In this document: piece after piece, positions 25,714 through 34,111 of the stretch
Layout of the letters: the number at the start of each line of letters is the position of its first letter
Numbering within the stretch: the stretch's first letter is position 1
Assembly: GCF_003367175.1 (NCBI RefSeq)
Contig: NZ_QRGA01000009.1
Span: 124,001-188,000, forward strand
Direction: 5' to 3'
Source: Trinickia dinghuensis
GTDB taxonomy: Bacteria; Pseudomonadota; Gammaproteobacteria; Burkholderiales; Burkholderiaceae
DNA: 64,000 bases
Position numbers and translations under genes: made by a program
The notes under the pieces: model-generated
Databases searched by the model: none
Told to the model about the DNA's origin: nothing
What the model saw: the letters and a program-made list of their open reading frames with translations, nothing else

Positions 25714-26727
25714 ATGATCGTTGAAAAAATGGAAAAAAATAGCATTGTTCACACTATCGAGCCGCGACGTGTGGTAACGGATGAGAGTCCGCACTGCAAG
25801 CAAATTGGTCTTCTGCTGTTCAAGGGTTTTTCTTTCATGACCGCCGGCATGGTTGCCGAGGTGTTCGATTTGGCCAACGAACTGGGCGGACCCGGCACGG
25901 AAAAGACAAAGCGGTATAACGTCCGCTTGCTGTCGATCGACGGCGGCGACGTCGTATGCTCTTCGTCCGCGCGCGTCTCGACCGACCGCTTGGAAGCGCG
26001 CCACCTGGGCGATCTGCATACGCTGATCATCGTGGGCGACGCCGGCGCGGCACTGGCCGCGCGCGACAACCCGTTCGTCCGCTGGCTGCGCGTCATCTAT
26101 CAAAAGACGGACCGGATCGAGCCGATCGTCAGTCAAGCCGCGCTGGCCTCCATGGATGCGCACCGTCAAAGAAAATTCGGCGGAAGCGGCGTCTGGACCT
26201 CGGCGTTGGAGCCGCGCGGCGCGGCCGAATACATGCCGGGCTCCGGCGACGACCAACATCGCCTGCTCTGCCTCGCGCTGTTCCAAGTCAAGCGGGATCT
26301 CGGTCTCGAACTCGCCATGAAGATCGCGGAGCGGCTGATGCCGGGCACGAGCCGCGTATTGCTGCCGAAGCTGAGCCGCAACAGCCATCGCAGCACGAGC
26401 GACCATGTCCGCGAATCCGCGCGCTGGCTGTTGGCCAATTGCGAGCAAGACATTACGATCGTCGACGCCGCGCGCGTGGCGGCGATGAGCCAGCGCAATT
26501 ACTTGCGCCACTTCAAGCGCGAGATGGGCACGACGCCCTCGGAATTCCTGCTGCAAGCGCGCCTGGAACTCACGCGGCGCCTGCTCGTCGAGACCAAGCT
26601 CCCCGTCGACGTGATTGCGCGCCACAGCGGGATGCGAAACGGCGACAACTTGGCGAAGATGTTCCGTAAACGGCTGACAGTGTCGCCCACCGAATATCGC
26701 CTTCGCCATACTCGGGCAACGGTTTGA
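25714..26727 (+). CDS. GlxA-type transcriptional regulator (DJ-1/PfpI + AraC HTH)
   Basis: 337 residues. The N-terminal DJ-1/PfpI-like domain (IGLLLFKGFSFMTAGMVAEVF to about residue 190) lacks an obvious catalytic Cys and likely senses a ligand. The C-terminal AraC/XylS domain has two helix-turn-helix units (DITIVDAARVAAMSQRNYLRHFKRE and LPVDVIARHSGMRNG). The start at 25714 has AAGGAG six bases upstream; that ribosome site overlaps an earlier in-frame ATG at 25693, which is therefore less likely. A long AT-rich leader precedes it. It is convergent with the glycosyltransferase gene. Confidence 0.9.
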   Translation: MIVEKMEKNSIVHTIEPRRVVTDESPHCKQIGLLLFKGFSFMTAGMVAEVFDLANELGGPGTEKTKRYNVRLLSIDGGDVVCSSSARVSTDRLEARHLGDLHTLIIVGDAGAALAARDNPFVRWLRVIYQKTDRIEPIVSQAALASMDAHRQRKFGGSGVWTSALEPRGAAEYMPGSGDDQHRLLCLALFQVKRDLGLELAMKIAERLMPGTSRVLLPKLSRNSHRSTSDHVRESARWLLANCEQDITIVDAARVAAMSQRNYLRHFKREMGTTPSEFLLQARLELTRRLLVETKLPVDVIARHSGMRNGDNLAKMFRKRLTVSPTEYRLRHTRATV

Positions 26728-26765
26728 CCGTCCGACAAGCCGAGTAGGTCCGTCGCCGACCGCGA

Positions 26766-26813
26766 TCGTCGGACCGTCACGACTGCACAGTGCAAGCCGT
26801 GATCGTCCGACGA
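26766..26813. terminator. Long imperfect hairpin between convergent genes
   Basis: The arms are GTCGGAC/GTCCGAC outside and TGCAC/GTGCA at the centre, with a mostly paired middle (two mismatches, one wobble, one bulge). It lies between the GlxA-type gene and the oppositely oriented glycosyltransferase, as expected of a bidirectional termination element, but neither side has a T tract. Confidence 0.45.
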
Positions 26814-26898
26814 ACACGCTCGGCATCGACTTCGCATTGACTACCGATGGCCGGCCGCCGGCCGCGCATCGATCGCACGCCGATCTCGTGATACCGGT

Positions 26899-28104
26899 TC
26901 AACTGCTCGTCAAAGCGGTCCGCACGATTTTCTTGAAGTGATGCACCGTATCGCGCGCGAGCAATTCGTCGCTTTCCGACTGCGAGGCCGCTCGAGCGCT
27001 ACCGCTGAGTTCGAGCGCTTCGTCGATCGCCGCATTGATGGACGCGGCCGACAAGTCGGGCAGCAACGGGCCGAACCCTTCACGCTCGGCAAACCATCCG
27101 ATCAGACCGGATTGCGTCGCGATCACCGTCTTCCAATAGCGGCATGCCTGCGCAAGCACGCTGCTCATGCCGTAGTGCCCCTTGTAGCCGACCCACACGA
27201 CATCGCATGCGCAAAACAAATCCGCTTCCATTTCCGGCGAGATGAATTGATCGAACACGGTCATCGGACTGAACAACCCGCCGCCGATCGACGCAATGAA
27301 AGCACGGACGTCCTCGCTTTGCTCGCCGGCGACGACGATCCGCGGGTGCTCGCGTCGCCGCATGCATGCATGCAACAATTCTTTGATGCCCTTGCCGTCC
27401 GAGATCGCGCCATACACGAGAATGCAGTGCTCGTCCCCGATTCCCAGGCGCGCCCTCGCCTCGCGCCGCTCGACGTATTCCGCGTCGGGAAACGGACCCG
27501 CCAGATAATGGAGCGGCGGACAACCGGCGGCCAGGGGCGAGTTCGCATGCCAAACCGAAAGCGTGGGATCGATCGTCAACACGGCCGACAAATTCCCGCG
27601 GCGCAACGCGTTATAAAAAAGACGCTTTTGTATGAGTTCCTTGAGAGGACGGCGTGGCGCTGCGACCTTCATGTCCCGCAGATGGAATGTTTGCCCCGTC
27701 ACGATGCAGATCCAGCGCGTCACGCCGAACGGCGAGCCCAGCAGGCCGGCCGCATTCAGAATCGAGTCGCCGGAAGGCACGACCACGAGATCGACCGGTT
27801 CGGATCGAATCACGCGGCGATAGACGGACGCGAAGGCGGCGTGAGGGCCGAAGCTCGCTTTGACGGCGGTCAATACGGCACGGGGGAAAACGTGGCCGCG
27901 ATCCCCGGCCCAGTCATCGCTGGCTATTTTCACGGCGGAGCGCGAGACCTCGTAGCCGAGCAAGAGCGGATGGTCGCGATACCGTGGCGCCGTCCACAAG
28001 ATGCACTCGTACCCCGCTTCGACGAGCGCTTCGATCGTCCACTGAACGTAATGCCAGCGGTAACCGGACAGTTCCGGCTCTATAACGAGCGCGCAAGGTT
28101 TCAT
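26899..28104 (-). CDS. GT4-like glycosyltransferase
   Basis: 401 residues, cytosolic. The C-terminal half has a GT-B layout: ILVYGAISDGKGIKELLHA (nucleotide-sugar side), then FISPEMEADLFCACDVVWVGY and GMSSVLAQACRYWKTVIAT, reminiscent of the GT4 donor-binding region. The N-terminal half (MKPCALVIEPELSGYRWHYV) fits the acceptor domain. Donor and acceptor are unknown. It stands alone without other polysaccharide genes, so it may modify an envelope glycan or act with a distant cluster. Confidence 0.8.
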   Translation of the reverse strand: MKPCALVIEPELSGYRWHYVQWTIEALVEAGYECILWTAPRYRDHPLLLGYEVSRSAVKIASDDWAGDRGHVFPRAVLTAVKASFGPHAAFASVYRRVIRSEPVDLVVVPSGDSILNAAGLLGSPFGVTRWICIVTGQTFHLRDMKVAAPRRPLKELIQKRLFYNALRRGNLSAVLTIDPTLSVWHANSPLAAGCPPLHYLAGPFPDAEYVERREARARLGIGDEHCILVYGAISDGKGIKELLHACMRRREHPRIVVAGEQSEDVRAFIASIGGGLFSPMTVFDQFISPEMEADLFCACDVVWVGYKGHYGMSSVLAQACRYWKTVIATQSGLIGWFAEREGFGPLLPDLSAASINAAIDEALELSGSARAASQSESDELLARDTVHHFKKIVRTALTSS

Positions 28105-28709
28105 AGCGTCGAGCGAGCTGGTTTTACACGCGCCGGGGCACTCGAATTGCCGATGACGAAATGAATGCGCATATTGGGGCGATTAGAGAGGCGTCGAGTT
28201 CGAGTTCGTTGCTTTCCTAAAATATGCCGCTTTGTTTGATGTCGATCAATGATGGCTGAAAAAATGACCGAAAACACCTAATCCGGCTCGCTCCACCGCC
28301 AGCACAGGCCAGGCTTGGGCGCCAGGCCTACCGCAGCGCCACGCTACCGTGCCGCGCATGAAACGGGCGATTGAGATTTCAGGCACGCCGACCTGACTGA
28401 AAAATAAGCCACATTGCGGGGCGGCGCGCTAATTCTTGTCGTCGCCCCGTTGGCTACGCCAATTGCATCTGTCATCGTCTCCGAATAATTTTTTTGGAAT
28501 CGCGACTAAAGACGATGCATGTTCGGCCGTAAACAAAAGCAAGCCGAGGCGATTATCGATCGCCGCGGCCGTCGTAAAAAAGGGCGCCCGCCTCGCTCCG
28601 CCGCCGCGCGCAACGCAACCGCGCGTGAACGCTGAACGCACTCTTGCATCGCCACGTGTCGGCCGCCGCGTTCATGCCCTAACAAGGCGCCGTTTCAAGG
28701 GAAGACGTA
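28105..28709. other. Intergenic interval upstream of the chemosensory operon
   Basis: No gene supported. The right part carries a FliA-like promoter at 28507-28533, leaving an untranslated leader of about 165 bases before the MCP gene. The left part is the shared upstream region of the glycosyltransferase. Nothing else recognised. Confidence 0.5.
28507..28533 (+). promoter_or_regulatory. Candidate FliA (sigma-28) promoter
   Basis: TAAAGACG, eleven bases, GCCGTAAA. This matches the enterobacterial TAAAGTTT-N11-GCCGATAA model at the TAAAG and GCCG cores with exact spacing. It points at the MCP-CheR-CheD-CheW operon, which suits flagellar-class control. Confidence 0.5.
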
Positions 28710-30407
28710 ATGGATATGGCTACGATCGAGCGCGAGCTTGACGAGAACGAACTGCATGCTGTCAGCGCGGCGCTCAACCGTGTTCAAGCGGTCATCGAGT
28801 TCGATTTGGACGGCATCATCCTGCATGCCAACGACAACTTCTTGAAGGCGCTCGGCTACACGCTCGATGAAGTGAAGGGCCGGCATCACCGAATCTTCTG
28901 CGATACGGCCTATACGAGCACTCAGGCCTACCAGCTGTTCTGGCAAAAACTGGGCCGCGGCGAATTCGATCAAGGCGAATACAAGCGTCTTGCGAAAGGC
29001 GGCAGGGAAATCTGGATCAATGCCTCCTACAACCCGGTGCTCGATTCCAGCGGCAAGCCCTACAAGATCATCAAATTCGCGACCGATGTCACGGCCGCTC
29101 GCATGAAGAACGCCGAGTACGAAGGAAAAGTTCTTGCCATCGACAAGGCTCAGGCCGTCATCGAATTCGATCCGTCCGGGCACGTACTCGTCGCCAACCA
29201 GAACTTTCTCGACGCCCTCGGCTATCGTCTGGACGAGATCGAAGGCCAGCACCATCGCCTGTTCTGCGAGCCGGAACACGCCGCCAGCCCCGAGTACCGC
29301 GAATTCTGGGCCAAGCTCAACCGTGGCGAATTCGATTCCGGCCGCTACAAGCGTCTCGGCAAAGGCGGCAAGGAAATCTGGATTCAGGCAACCTACAACC
29401 CGATCTTCGATCTGAGCGGCCGCGTCGCCAAGATCGTGAAGTTCGCGACCGACGTGACGGCGCAGGTTCACATGGAAAACGACGTACGCCGCCGCGCCGA
29501 AGAAGATCGGCGCAAGGTGGCGGATCTCCTCGCGATCGTGAGCCGTGCGGCGGCCGGCGACCTGACGGGTGAGATTTCGGTTCAAGGAAACGACCCGATC
29601 GACCAATTGGCGAACGGGATCCACGGGATGATGGTCGACTTGCGCGGCGTGATCGCCCGTATCGTGGAGTCGGCAAGCGATTTCTCCTCAGCCTCGCAGG
29701 ATATCGCCGGCAAGGCCGACAGCGTCGCGGGCAGCACGCAAACGCTCGGGGCCACGGTCGAAGAGATGAACGCTTCCATCGAAGAGTTGACGGCCTCGAT
29801 CAACTCGATTGCCGACAACTCGCGCAACGCCAATGGCATGGCACAGCAAACGCAGCAGGAAGCCTCGCGCGGCGCCAAGGCCGTCGGCAGCTCGATCGAG
29901 GCCATGCAGCTCATTCAGAAGTCGTCCGAAGACATCAGCGAAATCATCAAGGTCATCGGCGAAATCGCAAGCAAGACCGACCTGTTGGCGTTCAACGCGG
30001 CGATCGAGGCGGCGCGCGCCGGCGAGCACGGACTCGGCTTCTCGGTCGTCGCGGGCGAAGTGCGCAAGCTGGCGGAGCGCTCCTCCGAAGCGGCCAAGGA
30101 AATCTCGAAACTGATCGCCGAATCCGTCAAGCGCGTGGCCCAAGGCAGCGAAATATCGAAGCAGGCCGGCGAAGCGTTCGAGAAAATCGTGGAAGGCGTG
30201 AGCCGCACGACCCAAGCCATCTCGGAGATCTCGGTCGCCGCGGACGAGCAACTCGTCGCGGCGCGCGAGGTGGGCACGGCGATTCAGCACGTCGCCGAAT
30301 CGACCGAAAGCTCGGCCGAAGCCTGCGACACGATCGCGCGCCAAACCGCTACCTTGAAGAAGGGCGCGGGCTCGCTCGACGACACCGTTGCGCGGTTCAA
30401 GGTTTGA
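28710..30407 (+). CDS. Soluble double-PAS methyl-accepting chemotaxis protein
   Basis: 565 residues with no membrane helix. Two tandem PAS domains (about 20-135 and 142-258) are close copies: AVIEFDLDG / [16 protein letters not shown] / QHHRLFC and FATDVTA in both. They resemble the Aer-type and may bind haem or flavin. A HAMP-like segment precedes the signalling domain, whose hairpin tip holds [18 protein letters not shown]. No CheR-binding pentapeptide is at the C terminus. It is first in a unit with cheR-, cheD- and cheW-like genes and has GGGAAG before its ATG. Confidence 0.93.
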   Translation: MDMATIERELDENELHAVSAALNRVQAVIEFDLDGIILHANDNFLKALGYTLDEVKGRHHRIFCDTAYTSTQAYQLFWQKLGRGEFDQGEYKRLAKGGREIWINASYNPVLDSSGKPYKIIKFATDVTAARMKNAEYEGKVLAIDKAQAVIEFDPSGHVLVANQNFLDALGYRLDEIEGQHHRLFCEPEHAASPEYREFWAKLNRGEFDSGRYKRLGKGGKEIWIQATYNPIFDLSGRVAKIVKFATDVTAQVHMENDVRRRAEEDRRKVADLLAIVSRAAAGDLTGEISVQGNDPIDQLANGIHGMMVDLRGVIARIVESASDFSSASQDIAGKADSVAGSTQTLGATVEEMNASIEELTASINSIADNSRNANGMAQQTQQEASRGAKAVGSSIEAMQLIQKSSEDISEIIKVIGEIASKTDLLAFNAAIEAARAGEHGLGFSVVAGEVRKLAERSSEAAKEISKLIAESVKRVAQGSEISKQAGEAFEKIVEGVSRTTQAISEISVAADEQLVAAREVGTAIQHVAESTESSAEACDTIARQTATLKKGAGSLDDTVARFKV

Positions 30408-30422
30408 CCCGTCGAGGCTCGC

Positions 30423-31265
30423 TTGGACATCGACCACGAAGCGGATCCGGCAACGCGCACCGCGCTCTTCGAGCACGTGTACCGTCATACCGGCATCGTC
30501 ATGAACGAGCGCAAGTGGCCGATGCTGGCGGGCCGCTTGCGCCGCCGGCTGCATGCGCTCGCGTTGCCGGGCTACCCCGCCTATCTGCGGCTGCTCGAAG
30601 AGCGCCCGCAAGAAATCGACGACTTCATCGATCTCGTGACGACCAACGAAACGTCGTTCTTCAGAACGCCTCGCGTCTGGGAGTACGTCGCTCACGATTT
30701 CCTGCCGCATTGGCACAGGCGCAACGCGGGGGCCGTCTTGCGAATCTGGTCCGCCGCCTCGTCGAGCGGCGAGGAAGCGTACTCGGCCGCCATGACGTGC
30801 GAGGAGTTCCGCAGCGTGCACCCCGCATTCCGGTACAGCATCGTCGCGACGGATATCAGCGATGAAATTCTCGGCAAGGCCTCGCGGGGGATCTTTCAAG
30901 GACGCAATATCGAAGCGCTCAAGGCATCGCGGCCCGCGTTCGTCGAAAAATATTTTTCGCTCGGAACGGACGGGTACAGCGTGAGCGCCGCGCTGCGCGC
31001 GCGGGTTGCGTTCCGGAAAATCAACCTGCATCAGGCGGTGCGCGCCATCGAAGACGTGGATTTGGCGATGCTGCGCAACGTCCTCATCTACTTCGATTCG
31101 ACGGGCCAAGAGCAGGTGCTCGAGAACGTTCGGCGCGCGATGAAGCTCGATGCCGTCCTCGTCGTCGGAGAGTCGGAATCCTTGAGCCGCTTGAAGACCG
31201 GCTTCAGGTTCGAACAACCGCTGATCTACCGGAACGGCAAGGTGGCGCATGACAGCGGCGCGTGA
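30423..31265 (+). CDS. cheR: CheR-type chemoreceptor methyltransferase
   Basis: 280 residues. The CheR N-terminal helical domain (about 10-75) is followed by a SAM-dependent methyltransferase domain with TTNETSFFR, WSAASSSGEEAYS (SAM loop), IVATDIS and MLRNVLIYFD. It methylates glutamates of MCPs using S-adenosylmethionine. The TTG start has GAGG five bases upstream and lies 15 bases past the MCP stop. Its 3' end overlaps the CheD gene by 17 bases. Confidence 0.93.
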   Translation: MDIDHEADPATRTALFEHVYRHTGIVMNERKWPMLAGRLRRRLHALALPGYPAYLRLLEERPQEIDDFIDLVTTNETSFFRTPRVWEYVAHDFLPHWHRRNAGAVLRIWSAASSSGEEAYSAAMTCEEFRSVHPAFRYSIVATDISDEILGKASRGIFQGRNIEALKASRPAFVEKYFSLGTDGYSVSAALRARVAFRKINLHQAVRAIEDVDLAMLRNVLIYFDSTGQEQVLENVRRAMKLDAVLVVGESESLSRLKTGFRFEQPLIYRNGKVAHDSGA

Positions 31266-31746
31266 CATCCATGTGCGCATGGGCGAGATCGCGATCGGCC
31301 GCGGGCCGGATCTGCTGCGCGCGACCCTGGGCTCGTGCGTCGGCATCGCGATGCTGTGGCGTGAGCGCGACGTCTACGGACTCGCTCACTGTCTGCTGCC
31401 CGGAGACGGGCAGGCCGGCAGCCGGCGCTGCGCCGCGAACGGGGACACGAGCGCACGCTACGTAACCGACGCAGTGCCTTGTTTGCTTCGCTTGATGAAC
31501 ATCACCGCGGAGGCTCGCCGTTCCATCGAAGTCGTCTTGGCAGGCGGCGCGAGCATGATGGCGCCCGCTCGCGCGACGAAATACGGTGCCATCGGCGATC
31601 AAAACGTGCGCATGGCGTGCGGCCTGCTGGCGTCCTTGGGGATGTCGATCGTCCACGCCGACGTGGGCGGCGAGCACGGCCGGCAACTGATCGTCGACTG
31701 CGTCGGGCACAACTACGCTGTCCGTACTTTTACGCGTCCCAGCTAA
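31249..31746 (+). CDS. cheD: CheD chemoreceptor glutamine deamidase
   Basis: 165 residues. Active-site Cys in TLGSCVGIAM and His in YGLAHCLLPG, then GGASMM and IGDQNV, are family hallmarks. CheD deamidates receptor glutamines and can interact with CheC/CheY-P. The start lies within the 3' end of cheR. The partner CheA, CheB and CheC genes are absent here. Confidence 0.93.
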   Translation: MTAARDIHVRMGEIAIGRGPDLLRATLGSCVGIAMLWRERDVYGLAHCLLPGDGQAGSRRCAANGDTSARYVTDAVPCLLRLMNITAEARRSIEVVLAGGASMMAPARATKYGAIGDQNVRMACGLLASLGMSIVHADVGGEHGRQLIVDCVGHNYAVRTFTRPS

Positions 31747-31758
31747 CCCGGGGTCACC

Positions 31759-33255
31759 ATGGAAAACACGAGCAACTCAAGCGCGAAAGACGGCACCGCC
31801 GTCGAAGTGTACGGATCGTTTCTGCTGGGTGACAGCGAGCTCGCGATCGCCGTGGACATGCTGCAGGAGGTGGTCGACTATCCGTCGAACGTGACGCGCT
31901 CGCCGCTTTCGCCGGAGCATCTGCTCGGCATCTTCAACCTGCGCGGCACCTTGATCCCCATCGTGGACTTGCGGGGAATGCTCGATATCGCCGGTGAGCC
32001 GTGCCGCGCATCGAGCAAGATTGCCATCGTCAATTTGGGCGAGACCTGCGTCGGGCTGATGTTCGATGCCACGCGGGAAATTCTACGCGTGCAAGCGTCC
32101 GAAAACATCATGTTCGAGCAGGCGGACGGTGCGAAGGGCGTCATCGGCGGATGCCTGAAGCTCGACGAAGGCGAACGCATCGTGCAGATCCTTTCGGTCA
32201 GCGCGCTGCTCGGCATTCCCGAGGTGCCGCATATGCGCCAACGTGGGATGTCGGTCGTGCGGCGCGCCCCGCAGCGGCAAACGGTAGCGTTCCGCGTCGG
32301 CGATACGCAGCTCGCGCTGCCCATGGAGGGCATCCGCGAAATCGTCCGCGTGCCGTCGATGCATCCGTCGCCGCTCGGCGACGCGCTCTGCGTCGGGATG
32401 CTCAATCTGCGCGGCGATATCCTGCCGGTGATCGACTTCGCACGACTGATCGGTGTTGGCACGACGTCAGCCGATCCCTCGGTCGACGACGTCTCGGACG
32501 ACCGCAGGATCGTCATCCTCAAGGACGACGCGGTGTATTTCGGTCTGCTCGTCGACGAGGTATCGCGCATCGTCGGCTATCGCGACGACCAGCTTCTGGC
32601 CATGCCGAGCTACGCGCAGCGTCATGTCGACTGGTTCGCGGGCTGCTTGGCCGACGACGACGGCGGCAGCCTGATCCTCTTGAAGCCGGATGCGCTGTGC
32701 GGGTACGCGCGAATCAAGCAAATCGCGCACGGTCATCGCCAACTGTACAAGGATAGGAAGGTCGAGGCCCTAGGCAACAAAGGAACAACCCGCGGCTCCC
32801 GCGAAACTTGGGTCACGTTCCGGCTCGATCAATTGTTCGGCGTGCCGATCGGCCGGTTGCGCGAAGTCATCGACCTGCCCGACGAGATCGTCGCGACGCC
32901 CGGGCTGCCAAAGCATGTGCTCGGCGTACTGAATCTGCGCCACGAACTGGTCACCTTACTGGACGTGCGCACGCTGTTCGACATGCCCGCCCTCGCGAAT
33001 CGCGAGATGGCCAAAGTTCTGATCGTCGAACTTCAAGGCGAAAAGCACGGCTTGGTGGTGGACGGGCTCGATAACATCGTCACGCTCGACACGGCCAAGC
33101 GGATCGGCGTGCCGGCCGTCCTCAAGCAGCAGGCGGGCCAGCGGCTCGCGGCCTCGCTCGACGGGTGCATCGAGGTGCCTGGCTGCGGCACGATGATGCT
33201 GATGATCGATCTCGAGGCCGTGTGCCGGCAAGGCGCGCACGCTTTGGCCGCGTGA
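31759..33255 (+). CDS. Triple CheW-domain fusion scaffold
   Basis: 498 residues made of three CheW-like domains in tandem (about 15-150, 175-330, 345-490). Each has the CheW pattern: GIFNLRGTLIPIVDLRGML, GMLNLRGDILPVIDFARL and GVLNLRHELVTLLDVRTLF. CheW couples receptors to the CheA kinase; single proteins with three copies are uncommon. It could crosslink several receptors or arrays. The ATG has GGGG upstream and lies 12 bases after CheD. Last gene of the operon. Confidence 0.92.
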   Translation: MENTSNSSAKDGTAVEVYGSFLLGDSELAIAVDMLQEVVDYPSNVTRSPLSPEHLLGIFNLRGTLIPIVDLRGMLDIAGEPCRASSKIAIVNLGETCVGLMFDATREILRVQASENIMFEQADGAKGVIGGCLKLDEGERIVQILSVSALLGIPEVPHMRQRGMSVVRRAPQRQTVAFRVGDTQLALPMEGIREIVRVPSMHPSPLGDALCVGMLNLRGDILPVIDFARLIGVGTTSADPSVDDVSDDRRIVILKDDAVYFGLLVDEVSRIVGYRDDQLLAMPSYAQRHVDWFAGCLADDDGGSLILLKPDALCGYARIKQIAHGHRQLYKDRKVEALGNKGTTRGSRETWVTFRLDQLFGVPIGRLREVIDLPDEIVATPGLPKHVLGVLNLRHELVTLLDVRTLFDMPALANREMAKVLIVELQGEKHGLVVDGLDNIVTLDTAKRIGVPAVLKQQAGQRLAASLDGCIEVPGCGTMMLMIDLEAVCRQGAHALAA

Positions 33256-33270
33256 GCCGTCGATCCTCGC

Positions 33271-33936
33271 TCAAGACCCCATCAATCCCGCCGCGATGTT
33301 CACGCACAGGCCCAGCACCGCCGCATTGAAGAAGAACGACAAGATCGACTGCGCCAACGTGATCCGCCTCGCGCGCTTCGAGCAGACGGACACGTCGGAC
33401 GTCTGCGACGCCACCGCGATCGTGAACGAGAAGTACATGAAGTCCCAATAGTCGAGCGACTCGCCGTTGTTCGGAAACTTCAGCGAAGGCCGGCGTTCGT
33501 CGGCCTGGTGATAGTGACGTGCGTACTCCAGCGTAAACACCGTCGGAATCAAAAGCCAAGCGCCGACCATCGTCGCGCCGGTCAGCGCATAGTTGATGCT
33601 CGCCTGCACCGTACCGAGCCCCTTCGCGGATGCCAGCTCGACCACGATGGCCACGATGCTTGCGATCGCGGCCATCGTGATGATCGCGAGCACGGCGCTC
33701 GCGCCTTCGTCTTCGCGCTCGGCCACGCGCTGCACGTCTTCCGGGCTCGCCGTGACCATCCGAATCCAGATCAAGACGAGATACGACCACATGCCGATAT
33801 CCCACGCAAACAACGGCCGCTGAATCGGCCGCAGATGCCAAGGCTCGATGAAGAAAACCAGGATGCCGACGGCCGTGGCGATGAAGATTCGTGGACGATG
33901 ACTCAAGAAGCGAACGATACGTGCGGATGCGCCCAT
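33271..33936 (-). CDS. DUF1345 membrane protein
   Basis: 221 residues with five or six predicted membrane helices. The family signature appears in FFIEPWHL-like and the conserved LDYWDFMYFSFTIAVASQTSDV block near the C terminus, with RRITLAQSILSFFFNAAVLGL after it. DUF1345 proteins have unknown function. It is convergent with the chemosensory operon and divergent from the LexA-controlled nuclease operon. Confidence 0.9.
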   Translation of the reverse strand: MGASARIVRFLSHRPRIFIATAVGILVFFIEPWHLRPIQRPLFAWDIGMWSYLVLIWIRMVTASPEDVQRVAEREDEGASAVLAIITMAAIASIVAIVVELASAKGLGTVQASINYALTGATMVGAWLLIPTVFTLEYARHYHQADERRPSLKFPNNGESLDYWDFMYFSFTIAVASQTSDVSVCSKRARRITLAQSILSFFFNAAVLGLCVNIAAGLMGS

Positions 33937-34080
33937 AGGATTCCGGTCGAGTGAAGTGAGGAAGTCGCGGCCGCCCTAATGTGCGAGCCGGCCGGCGGCC
34001 ATTATCGCCGCTCGAGCCGTCAAGGGCATCGCCGCGGGCCGCGGAAGACGGCGCCGCCCTCCGCGAATTTGCTATCATCC

Positions 34081-34096
34081 CTGTATATTTATACAG
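34081..34096. promoter_or_regulatory. LexA box (SOS operator) 1
   Basis: CTGTATATTTATACAG fits CTGT-N8-ACAG exactly with an AT-rich centre. It ends 15 bases before the GTG of the nuclease gene, so it would cover the promoter of the nuclease-helicase operon. Confidence 0.88.
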
Positions 34097-34111
34097 TCCC
34101 ACCGAGCCGCC

